Below, in pieces: positions 15,656-23,771 of a stretch of DNA of 33,164 bases. The position numbers and the translations under genes are program-made. Below the pieces are notes generated by a model. The model was not told where the DNA came from, searched no databases, and was given only the letters and a program-made list of their open reading frames with translations. How positions within the stretch are numbered: position 1 is the first letter of the stretch; the number at the start of each line of letters is the position of its first letter. This stretch comes from Planctomycetota bacterium (GTDB lineage: Bacteria > Planctomycetota > B129-G9 > JAJDCN01). The DNA is taken from the NCBI GenBank assembly GCA_029260815.1, contig JAJDCN010000181.1, positions 1-33,164 on the forward strand. The letters are read 5' to 3'.

Positions 15656-17131
15656 CTACGCCTCCTGCATCTGTGGTTGATACAACTGCCGGTACTGCTC
15701 GGTCACAGTCTCCAGTCGGTAATACGCCGCCGTCCGCTTCTTGCCCGCCTCGGACATCCGGTGCCAGAGTTTTTCATCCGACAGAATCCGAAGAATTCCA
15801 TCCGCGGTATCCGCCGGGGTCGAGACGTTGGTGACTACGCCGCTGTCGCCCAGGGCGCGGTCCTCGGCGGTCCGGCCCGTGAGTAACTCTTCGCAAGCCC
15901 CCACTCGGGTGGCGACCACCGGAACGCCGGCGGTCATGGCCTCCAGGATCGACAGAGGCTGTCCTTCCGACAGGCTGGTCAGGACCACCGCGTCGAGCTT
16001 CGGATAATATTCGGTAGCGTCAATCACGCCGGTAAAAGTGAGCCGGTCTTCCAAACCCAGAACCTCCACCAACTGCCGGCACTTGGCCACATAATCGGGA
16101 TCTTCGTCCGTTCCGCCCATAATCAGGAAACAAGCTTCCGGGATGCGGTCCGATACGATCTTCGCGGCGCGAATGAAGGTCATGATGTCTTTGATCGGGA
16201 CCACGCGACCCATGAAACCGATTTGTTTCGTACGTTCCGGTTCGGAGCGCGGCTGGTCGAACCGATCGATGGGAATCCCGTTGGGGATAATCAATGTCCT
16301 GTTCGGGTCCGCCCCCGCGCCGAGCTGGTGCATCCGGTTGCCTTCGAACAAGGTGACGATCCGGTCGGCCTGCTGATAGGCGATGGCGGCAAAGACGCCA
16401 AACATACGCTCCCACCAGGTCTTGAACAGCCCCTGGTGGCGGGCAACGACCGGCTGGTGCGCCTCCGGCGTGTGGATCCAGTCCGCCTGGCTGATCTCCA
16501 AGCTCCGTTCCCGTGTATAGATCCCGTGCTCGGTCAGGAGAAACCGCTCGGCACCGTGTTGTTTCGCGATGGCACCCAACAGTCCAGCGTAGCCGGTGGC
16601 CACGGCGTGGTAGACGCGGGCAGCCGGCAGGTCCAGGTCCACCAGCTTCATCAGCGGCATGTGGGTGAAGCGCCAGGTCCAGAAAAAATCGATAAAGGAG
16701 TAGTCCGGCGCAACGTCTTGATAGATGCGGTTCACCAGATCCCAGGCTTCTTCGGAGAAGGACAAATCGTGGGTGGACAGGACCCGGTCGGGCCCGCTGA
16801 TCAAATCGATCAGGCGCCCGTAATCGGTCGGTTCGTTCCGAATGATCTTGCGATAGATCTGTTCGATCTCAGCCCAAGCCTGCGCGGTCTGTCGCCTGGA
16901 TCGGCTGCCGCGAGGCGTGGTTTCGTAATCGAAGGGAAAGACCTCTTGTACCTCGACCACGTTGTCCGGCATCTGAGAGACGTAGCGCTTACCACGGTCT
17001 TCCGACGGCGAAATGTGCAGGATGGAGAACGATAGATCCGGCAGAGCGCGGATCAAGCTATCGACCCACACCGAGACGCCGCCGCGAACGTGCAGGTAAA
17101 TGCCCTCGAGGATCAGGCAGACGTCGGTCAT
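15656..17131 (-). CDS. pelF: PelF, Pel polysaccharide glycosyltransferase (GT4)
   Basis: A 491-residue soluble GT-B glycosyltransferase. The N terminus TDVCLILEGIYLHVRGGVSVW is the PelF hallmark. The C-terminal nucleotide-sugar domain has GFMGRVVPIKDI and the GT4 E-x7-E motif, Glu389 and Glu397 in EGQPLSILEAM. PelF is the polymerising transferase, using a UDP-N-acetylhexosamine (UDP-GalNAc in Pseudomonas by current evidence). The ATG at 17131 has AGGAGGA at good spacing and overlaps the pelE stop (ATGA), so the two are coupled. A longer frame to 17155 lacks support. No UDP-sugar epimerase gene is in the window. Confidence 0.95.
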   Translation of the reverse strand: MTDVCLILEGIYLHVRGGVSVWVDSLIRALPDLSFSILHISPSEDRGKRYVSQMPDNVVEVQEVFPFDYETTPRGSRSRRQTAQAWAEIEQIYRKIIRNEPTDYGRLIDLISGPDRVLSTHDLSFSEEAWDLVNRIYQDVAPDYSFIDFFWTWRFTHMPLMKLVDLDLPAARVYHAVATGYAGLLGAIAKQHGAERFLLTEHGIYTRERSLEISQADWIHTPEAHQPVVARHQGLFKTWWERMFGVFAAIAYQQADRIVTLFEGNRMHQLGAGADPNRTLIIPNGIPIDRFDQPRSEPERTKQIGFMGRVVPIKDIMTFIRAAKIVSDRIPEACFLIMGGTDEDPDYVAKCRQLVEVLGLEDRLTFTGVIDATEYYPKLDAVVLTSLSEGQPLSILEAMTAGVPVVATRVGACEELLTGRTAEDRALGDSGVVTNVSTPADTADGILRILSDEKLWHRMSEAGKKRTAAYYRLETVTEQYRQLYQPQMQEA

Positions 17132-18129
17132 GATGCTTCCTCCTGTGGGGCCCACAGGGCGACGAGTTGGCCGAACTCAGATTCGGCGGGCGCCAGATCG
17201 GCGCGGACCGTCAACGTATCTCGAATCTCCCGGTACCGACCCAGGCCGAAGTAGGCGTGGCACAGCAGCCGGCGTAACGGCGCGTCGTCGGGTCGCTGCT
17301 CCACCGCGGGCTCCAGAACTTCGACCGCCCGGTCTTCGTTGCCCCGTTCGATCAAGATCTGCGCGTAGCCGGTCACCGCCTCCAGATATTGGCCATTGGT
17401 TTCCAAGACAGCCTCGTATTGTTCGCACGCTCGCTGCAGGTAGTGACGGCGCGTCATGTCGTCGAGCAAACCGCTTTGGCAAAGTCGCCGGTAAGACTCG
17501 GCCAACTCGATCCGTCGCGTCGCGGTGGGGTCAAGATCGGCCCGCTCCTTCGCGTGAAACACCGCGTCATTCAACCGGGCCTCGATGCGCGACAAACTCG
17601 CCGAGGCCTGTAGCCGTACCGCGTCTTCTTCGGAAGACAGGAAGCCGCGCAACGTCTGAATCGTATGCGGATCGTTGTGCAGGGACAGCCGCTCGATCGC
17701 GGCCCGCAGCGCGGGGGGGTCTGCGTCGGCAATAATGTCCACCAGCGGCTGAGTCGAGCGGTCCGCTGCCAGAATCGCCTCGCCCGTCGCTGCCTCCCCG
17801 TGGAACCGAGCTGCGTTCATTTTGACGTAATCCTTGAACTCATCGAAGACGCCCCGCTTGCCGGTCCGGTGCGTCATCCAATCCATCACCGCGGCCATGA
17901 ACATGCCCAGCAAGGGTAGCGGCAGCGCAAACAGAAACAGCAGCGTGGCCATACCGCGACGGTCCTCGCGCGGCGCCAGCGCACTCTGCCCCACCGCGAA
18001 CAGCCCGCAGGCCACCACGTGCGCCAGGACGTAGACGGGCGGTTCCACCGGAAGCGGACCAAACACCGCCGCTGCACCCAGGACGACGCAGAACTCGATC
18101 AGGATGGCAAGGATCGATAGCACGACCAT
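17128..18129 (-). CDS. pelE: PelE, membrane-anchored TPR protein
   Basis: A 333-residue protein. Two or three membrane helices lie in the first 90 residues (VVLSILAILIEFCVVLGAA, VYVLAHVVACGLFAV, LLFLFALPLPLLGMFMAAV). They are followed by a helical region and TPR-like repeats toward the C terminus (YLQRACEQYEAVLETNGQYL, AVTGYAQILIERGNEDRAVE, APLRRLLCHAYFGLGRYREI). This is the PelE layout, and in Pseudomonas PelE bridges PelD and the synthase. I placed the start at 18129, one base after the pelD stop, because AAGGAGG lies 11 bases upstream. An ATG at 18177 would add 16 residues and overlap pelD by 47 bases without a good ribosome-binding site. Confidence 0.85.
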   Translation of the reverse strand: MVVLSILAILIEFCVVLGAAAVFGPLPVEPPVYVLAHVVACGLFAVGQSALAPREDRRGMATLLFLFALPLPLLGMFMAAVMDWMTHRTGKRGVFDEFKDYVKMNAARFHGEAATGEAILAADRSTQPLVDIIADADPPALRAAIERLSLHNDPHTIQTLRGFLSSEEDAVRLQASASLSRIEARLNDAVFHAKERADLDPTATRRIELAESYRRLCQSGLLDDMTRRHYLQRACEQYEAVLETNGQYLEAVTGYAQILIERGNEDRAVEVLEPAVEQRPDDAPLRRLLCHAYFGLGRYREIRDTLTVRADLAPAESEFGQLVALWAPQEEAS

Positions 18130-18130
18130 T

Positions 18131-19546
18131 TTATGCTGAACCTCCTTCGGCTCGTAGACCGGCGGCGGTTTCCGCATGACCGACCAGGTCCGCCACGCTC
18201 GCCATGTGTTCCTCCAGGGTCGCCACGCCGATGGTCACGTCGATGTCGCCGGCCCGCAGTTGGACCTTGCCCGCAAGCTGGACCACCTCATTCTGGAGCC
18301 GCTCGGCCAGGATGGTAACGTCCTGGGTCTTCTTGGTGCGCACCAGGATCGCCAGCGTGCCTTCGGTGCGGTATTTGGTGACCAGATCGACCTTGCGCAG
18401 CGACTGGTCCAGGGACAGGCTGAGCGATTGGAGAAAGCGCACGTAGCGGTCTCGCGGAAAATCCTCGTGGATCTTGAAGTGGACGATCATCAGCGACAGT
18501 GGGATCTCATGGCGTTTGGAATCGGCAAACTCCTCCTCGATCCGCTGCTGGAAGTAGTTGTAATTGAACAATCCCAGCTCGTCGTCCCGGATGTTTTTGT
18601 CCGTCGCCTGCTGATAATACAAGGCGTTCTGAATGGCCGTGTTGCCCCAGTCGGCGATCATATCGAACAGCTTTCGGTTCGACGCATTGAAGTCGCCGAA
18701 GGTCATTTTATGAACAGCGATCACGCCGATGATTTCCAGATCCAGTCCGCGGATCGGCGCCGCCAACAGAGCATCGCCCTGAAAGCGGTCGAAGTCCGCC
18801 TCCGTGACCAGTTCCGGCACCGCCACCGCGGAACCGCGCTGGATGGCGTGGCCCATGACGGAGCCTTCCAGGCCGTATTCGGACGACGGCGCGTCCGCGT
18901 CGTTGGCGCAGTGGTAGTCCTTGCGAATCAGGCGCCCCGCCTCGCAGGTGTAGATGGAACACGCGGTCGCACCCATGTACTGGGCCAGCAGATCCAGGAT
19001 CGCGGGATGCAGTTCATCGATCTTGAGCGATTCGAGCCGCTTGGCCGACGCGTAGAGCGTAGAGACCGTCTGGACCTGGCCGACGATCCGGCGTTGCAAC
19101 TCTTCTTTCGACTGCTGCACCGCGTCCAGGTCATCGCGCAATCCGGACCCTTCGGCCTCGGCCCTCTCGGCACGCTCCTGCGCGTGACGCAGGCGATGGT
19201 CCTGTCGCGTCCGGATCTCCCCCACCACGGCACCCACGGCGATGAATGCCAACGGCTCCCAGAAATTGGTCAGGAAGTTGTCTGGCGACCGAAAGACCTC
19301 CAGATTCTTCGGATCGGATGCTTCGTACCGGCAGACGATCAGGGCCGCCGCACACAGGGCCGCCCCCCAAAACCCGGCCGCCACACCGTAGCGAACGGCG
19401 ATCAGAACCACGATCAGCCAATAGGGATGCGGCTCCAAACCGATGAAGCCGGTCGGCGCAATCGGTTCTTTGAGCGCAAATCGATTGATCGCCTCCAGGC
19501 CGACCAGTGCGACGAGCACTTCCAGGATGAATCCGTACTTCTTCAC
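18131..19546 (-). CDS. pelD: PelD, c-di-GMP receptor with GAF and degenerate GGDEF domains
   Basis: A 471-residue inner-membrane regulator. The N-terminal region holds about four helices (residues 5-115). It is followed by a short coiled coil (about 118-155), a GAF domain (about 160-310) and a GGDEF-like domain (about 325-465). The inhibitory-site motif RxxD is present as Arg384-Lys-Val-Asp387. The catalytic GGDEF position five residues further is RTEGT (393-397), so diguanylate cyclase activity should be lost while c-di-GMP binding is kept. This is exactly the pattern of Pseudomonas PelD, where c-di-GMP binding switches on polymer synthesis. Arg416 may be the second binding arginine. The start is GTG, one base after the pelC stop. 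Confidence 0.94.
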   Translation of the reverse strand: MKKYGFILEVLVALVGLEAINRFALKEPIAPTGFIGLEPHPYWLIVVLIAVRYGVAAGFWGAALCAAALIVCRYEASDPKNLEVFRSPDNFLTNFWEPLAFIAVGAVVGEIRTRQDHRLRHAQERAERAEAEGSGLRDDLDAVQQSKEELQRRIVGQVQTVSTLYASAKRLESLKIDELHPAILDLLAQYMGATACSIYTCEAGRLIRKDYHCANDADAPSSEYGLEGSVMGHAIQRGSAVAVPELVTEADFDRFQGDALLAAPIRGLDLEIIGVIAVHKMTFGDFNASNRKLFDMIADWGNTAIQNALYYQQATDKNIRDDELGLFNYNYFQQRIEEEFADSKRHEIPLSLMIVHFKIHEDFPRDRYVRFLQSLSLSLDQSLRKVDLVTKYRTEGTLAILVRTKKTQDVTILAERLQNEVVQLAGKVQLRAGDIDVTIGVATLEEHMASVADLVGHAETAAGLRAEGGSA

Positions 19547-19547
19547 G

Positions 19548-20114
19548 TTAGTCCCTTTCGGTTTCCACGGGCGCCTTGGCGTTCAAGAAGGTGTTGGCCA
19601 TCTTCTCGCAAACCCGCTGGGTATTCGCGTTGAGCGAAACCCCGCGCGTGAGCGTGTGGCTCGCCGCCCAGACGATCTCGCCGGTCTTCACGTCGACCAT
19701 GCGCAGGTTGACCCCGACGGTAGGCGATTCGGTAAGCCCCTGCTTGTATCGGTACTCCGAGACGGAGCCGAAGATCACGGCGCTCACGCCGAGCTTTTGC
19801 CCGATCTCTCGGGCCATGTGCTCGGAGCTGACACCGCTGGTGAGGGCCTGCAGGTCGCCCGCGCGGGTCTTCTGCTCCTCCTTGGACATCACCACGAACG
19901 AGCCGGCTTCGTACAGCACCGAACTCATTACGTCGGCCACGATTTGACCGGCGTTCGGGTAATTGGTCAGGTTGGTAAACGGCATCACCGCGACGCTTGG
20001 GCCACTCGCGGCGTATCCGGGTTGACGGATGTAATTCTCCTGCGTGTAACTGGCGCACGCCGAAGCCGACGCCACCACGCAGAGGATCGCGAACCATCCC
20101 AGGATTTTGGACAT
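19548..20114 (-). CDS. pelC: PelC-like outer-membrane lipoprotein
   Basis: A 188-residue lipoprotein. The signal peptide MSKILGWFAILCVVASASAC ends at lipidated Cys20. The mature domain has a CsgG/PelC-like pattern: VAVMPFTNLTNYPNAGQIVADVMSS, then FVVMSKEEQ, LGVSAVIFGSVSEY, VNLRMVDVKTGEIVWAA and a final helix. In Pseudomonas PelC forms a dodecameric ring at the periplasmic mouth of PelB and guides the cationic polymer. The start has AGGAGG upstream, and it follows pelB by 10 bases. Assignment rests on fold texture plus its place between pelB and pelD. Confidence 0.9.
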   Translation of the reverse strand: MSKILGWFAILCVVASASACASYTQENYIRQPGYAASGPSVAVMPFTNLTNYPNAGQIVADVMSSVLYEAGSFVVMSKEEQKTRAGDLQALTSGVSSEHMAREIGQKLGVSAVIFGSVSEYRYKQGLTESPTVGVNLRMVDVKTGEIVWAASHTLTRGVSLNANTQRVCEKMANTFLNAKAPVETERD

Positions 20115-20124
20115 AGAACTCCTC

Positions 20125-23100
20125 CTAAAATTTCACTTCCAAACCCACTGTCACTTCATATTCTTCACCGCCGCCGGTCCGGCTGGTTTCTGTCAGGTAC
20201 CGCGCGCGCAGGACACCCTTGACGTCCTCAGTGAAGCGATGCTCGAACTCGCCCTCGGCCCCGTAGACCGGGACCACACGAACCGGGTCGTATCCGCCGA
20301 ACAGGCTGAACCCATGGAAGCACTGGGGTGAGTGCTGGTGTTCCCAACGAAGGTGCCCCGTGTGCGACCGCTCCGAGATCAGCACCGGCACCAGCGTGTC
20401 CAGGTCGCCTCGAGATAGCTTGAAGCGCGTGCGCTGAAAGCGGTAGGCCGTGGATAAGTAATGCCCGTCCCGGTCCAACCAGATGTATTCGGCCTGCCCG
20501 TACCATTGTCGTTGATACCCAAAGTTGCCGGACCCGTTGATGACGTTTTCCGAGCCACGCACGTCGTAGTCCGCGTGGGAGAACCCGACGCCCAACCGCC
20601 AGCGGTCGGACACGCGACTGGTCACGTCGACCGCCGTGCGATCCTCCACGCCGCCGAAGTTCAAGAACTCCACCGGCGAGGTTGCCAGGCGCCCGCCGGA
20701 ATAGGACACCTCCACCGGCGTCTCCGGCAGAGGCGTGAAGATCCCGCCAGCCAGATAGGAATTCTGGTTTCGGGAGCCATCCGCTTCAGAGCCGAATCCC
20801 ACGTAGCCGCGGAGCTGCTGGAGGAAGTCATGATCGAGTCGGACAAACTTTCCGAAGATCGTATCATTGATCTTTCGGTTGAGCGGCCGTGCGTTTTGCT
20901 TGTGCCGTGTAACCTGGGTCGTTGCGGTGAACCGCGTTGCCTCGTTCAGCCAGTGGCGGAAGGTGGTGTCCTGCCGGAATCGTTCTTCGGTTCGCGGGCC
21001 ATTGAGATAGGAGAAGGACGTGGAGAGCGACGTGGCATATTTGTCACGAATGGCGCGGATGTCGCTTATGGTGTCCACGCCGCTGGCCAATGCCTGTTGC
21101 AGTAACGGCAGCGCTTTGGGCCCAAGGCCGATCTCCATGTAAGCGCGGGCCAGATCGACCTTGAGGGCCGGATCGTTCGGATGCTGAGCCAGCAGTTCGG
21201 TAAAACGAACCGCCGCTTGAGCAAAACGACCGGTCTCCAGGTCAATCCGGCCCACAAGCCGCTGCCCCCTCCCGCTGTTCGGAAAGCGCTCGGTCAATAC
21301 CGCACCGAGGGTTCGAGCTCGCTCGTATTCTTCGGCCAGGACCAATGTTTCGAGATAATCTTCCAGGACGCCGCGGTCGTCCGGATATTCGCGCACCAGC
21401 GTTTCGTGCTGGCCAATCGCCTCCAGCAAATTTCCACGCCGCATCTGGATACGGGCGATGGATCCGCGAGCCAACAGGTTCATGCGGGTTTGCGCGATGC
21501 GGTCGAGCGCGCGCTGGTGCTGGTCGTAGCCCAACGCCGGTCGCTCGGTATCGTAGTACAACTCGCCCAGAAGGAAGTGGACTTCGGAGTCTTTGCCGCC
21601 GCGAGCGATGAATTTTTTGTACAGCGCGGTCGCCCGAACAAGATCGTTGTTCCAGGCGGCGATGGTGGCCATCTGTTTGGTAGCCTCCAGATTGTCCGGC
21701 TCCAGGTCCAGAACCTGCTGGAAAAAGCGCCGCGCGTTTCCCCGGTCCTCGATTCGCATGTACTGCCCGCCGATGGCGTTAAGCAGTTGTGGGTTGTCCG
21801 GGTCCAACGAAAGAAGGCTTTGATGAATCTGCAGCGCTTGGAGTCTACGGTTGTTCCGCTCGTAGACGCTGGCCAGCATCAAGTTGACTTTTACCTTGTC
21901 GGGATCCGTTTGCACCGTCTCTAGCAGTTGCAGATAGATCTGAACCGCCTCGTTAAACTGTCGGTTGTCCGTGTAGGCCTCGGCCAAGTCCAACTGGTAG
22001 TCGGTCTTGTCCGGAAAGATCTTGGCAATGTCGGCAAGGACCGCGATCTGCCCGGCCCGGTCGCCCGCGCGGGCGTAGGCGTCGGCCAAGTCCTGGCGAT
22101 AGCCCAGGCGGCGCGGCGTGAACTTGACGGCGCGCGCCAGATGCCCGACGGCGTCGGTGTGGCGGCCCAGGCGCGTGTACATCTCAGCCAGGCGCGCGTG
22201 GCGGAAGGAGTCGTTGGGCTCGAGCGTGACGATGTGGGCGTAGGTCTCCGCCGCGGCGGATAGATTGCCGGTCCAGTCGTACAGGTTGCTCAATCGTTCG
22301 AGGATATCCATGTTATCTGGGTTGTCTTCGAGCAGAGCATGGGCATGGGCGATCGCCCGGTCCGGGCGCCGCAGGGTCGTATAGATATCGACCAGGGTAC
22401 GGCGGGTTCCGGTGTCGGCGGGATCTTTTACCAGGATGGCTTCGTGGGATTCAGCAGCTTCGTCAAGCTTCTTGCTCTTTTCGTATAGCGCGGCCAACTT
22501 GCGCAGCGCGTCGGTCTCTTCGGGCTTTTCGCGGATCAGCGCCAAGAGCGCCTCACGGCTTTCACCGAAGCGCTGGGTATCGCTGTACAAACGGGCCAGG
22601 AGCTTCAAGACCTCCGGGTCCGCAGCACCCGCTTCGGTCACCTGATGCAGCAGGGCAACCGCGTCTTCAGTCCGCCCCGCCTCCACGTAGGCGGTGGCCA
22701 ACGCGACACGCAGCGCATGATTCCGAGGCTCGGCGGCCAATTGCTGCTCGTAGATCGCCGCGAGCTTGTCGTATTGGAAGGTGTCCTTGTACGCCTGAAT
22801 CAGGTCGTCGGTATATTTCGGCACGTCCGGAAAGTTCGCCGCCAAATACTCGCGATGGACCAGGGCCTCGATAGGTTGGGATTGACCGGTATACAAAGTG
22901 ATGACCAACTCGCGAATTGCGCGGTTCTCAGGCCGGACCGCCAGGTATTCCTCCAGATACTGGATCGCTTCGGACGCCTGGGAGGTGGCGGCATAGGCCC
23001 GGCCCAAGCCTTCCAGGATCTCCGGGAGCTCTTGCCCCTTGAATCGATTAAGCATTCGCATGTACACGCGAATGGCTCCTTCGATGTCTTCACTCCACTG

Positions 23101-23766
23101 GTGGCGTTGCACCAGCGTGGTCCAGTAAGCGTAGTTCTCCGGCTTCAGTTCGATAAGCTTTTCATAGGCGGCGATCGCTTGGGGAAGTTTCTTGGACCAA
23201 TCGGCATAGGTCGCCAGCTTCTCGTAGGCGGCGATCCACTGCTCGGTCGTCGTCTCCGCGGGAAGCAGCGGGATCAAGCGCGTCCAGGTATCGGTGGCCT
23301 TGCCCATTTGATCGTTCCATTCGTACAGTTCGGTCATCTTCCGCAGATGCGCGATGTCTTGGGGCGCGAGAGAGACGATCTTCTCGTAGACGCCCATCGC
23401 AAGTTGTTTGTTTCGGTCGGACGGATCCTGAGGGTTGTCAGGATTGGTCCACAGGTAGGCGCTTGCCAGAGTGGACAGGGCCTCGGGGTTGTCCGGATGG
23501 ACCTGGACCAGACGCTCGAGCAATTCGGCCGCCTTGGCTGGTCGCTTCTTCCACAAGTACAGATCGGCCAGCTTCTGCAAGATGTCCGCACTGTCCGCAT
23601 CCGAGCGCCCCTCCTCCAGAGCGCGCTCGTAGGCCTCGATCGCGCGATCGAAGTCACCATCTTTGAGGAAATGATGACCGCGCTGGTGATGGCCGGGCAG
23701 GATAAAGTATCCCACCACGCAGATCGCGAGGACAAATATGAAAATCCCAAACCACTTACGGGCCAT
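20125..23766 (-). CDS. pelB: PelB, TPR scaffold and outer-membrane porin
   Basis: A 1213-residue protein, close to the 1193 of Pseudomonas PelB. An N-terminal membrane helix (KWFGIFIFVLAICVVGYFIL) anchors it in the inner membrane. About 25 TPR-like helical pairs fill residues 30-900, with repeats such as DADSADILQKLADLYLWKKR and NPEALSTLASAYLW. The last 295 or so residues are a beta-barrel with alternating strands and a C-terminal aromatic (EEYEVTVGLEVKF). The TPR region spans the periplasm and binds PelA, while the barrel exports the polymer across the outer membrane. It starts 5 bases after the deacetylase gene's stop. It is the largest gene in the window. Confidence 0.95.
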   Translation of the reverse strand: MARKWFGIFIFVLAICVVGYFILPGHHQRGHHFLKDGDFDRAIEAYERALEEGRSDADSADILQKLADLYLWKKRPAKAAELLERLVQVHPDNPEALSTLASAYLWTNPDNPQDPSDRNKQLAMGVYEKIVSLAPQDIAHLRKMTELYEWNDQMGKATDTWTRLIPLLPAETTTEQWIAAYEKLATYADWSKKLPQAIAAYEKLIELKPENYAYWTTLVQRHQWSEDIEGAIRVYMRMLNRFKGQELPEILEGLGRAYAATSQASEAIQYLEEYLAVRPENRAIRELVITLYTGQSQPIEALVHREYLAANFPDVPKYTDDLIQAYKDTFQYDKLAAIYEQQLAAEPRNHALRVALATAYVEAGRTEDAVALLHQVTEAGAADPEVLKLLARLYSDTQRFGESREALLALIREKPEETDALRKLAALYEKSKKLDEAAESHEAILVKDPADTGTRRTLVDIYTTLRRPDRAIAHAHALLEDNPDNMDILERLSNLYDWTGNLSAAAETYAHIVTLEPNDSFRHARLAEMYTRLGRHTDAVGHLARAVKFTPRRLGYRQDLADAYARAGDRAGQIAVLADIAKIFPDKTDYQLDLAEAYTDNRQFNEAVQIYLQLLETVQTDPDKVKVNLMLASVYERNNRRLQALQIHQSLLSLDPDNPQLLNAIGGQYMRIEDRGNARRFFQQVLDLEPDNLEATKQMATIAAWNNDLVRATALYKKFIARGGKDSEVHFLLGELYYDTERPALGYDQHQRALDRIAQTRMNLLARGSIARIQMRRGNLLEAIGQHETLVREYPDDRGVLEDYLETLVLAEEYERARTLGAVLTERFPNSGRGQRLVGRIDLETGRFAQAAVRFTELLAQHPNDPALKVDLARAYMEIGLGPKALPLLQQALASGVDTISDIRAIRDKYATSLSTSFSYLNGPRTEERFRQDTTFRHWLNEATRFTATTQVTRHKQNARPLNRKINDTIFGKFVRLDHDFLQQLRGYVGFGSEADGSRNQNSYLAGGIFTPLPETPVEVSYSGGRLATSPVEFLNFGGVEDRTAVDVTSRVSDRWRLGVGFSHADYDVRGSENVINGSGNFGYQRQWYGQAEYIWLDRDGHYLSTAYRFQRTRFKLSRGDLDTLVPVLISERSHTGHLRWEHQHSPQCFHGFSLFGGYDPVRVVPVYGAEGEFEHRFTEDVKGVLRARYLTETSRTGGGEEYEVTVGLEVKF

Positions 23767-23771
23767 TCCGG

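Noticed and set aside
18176-19633. 485-codon + strand frame opposite pelD
   Set aside because: Antisense shadow of a GC-rich gene. pelD is supported by domains and motifs.
21000-23700. Repeated helical units in pelB considered as DNA-level tandem repeats
   Set aside because: The repetition is at protein level (TPR). The nucleotide sequence is diverged and no direct DNA repeats were seen.
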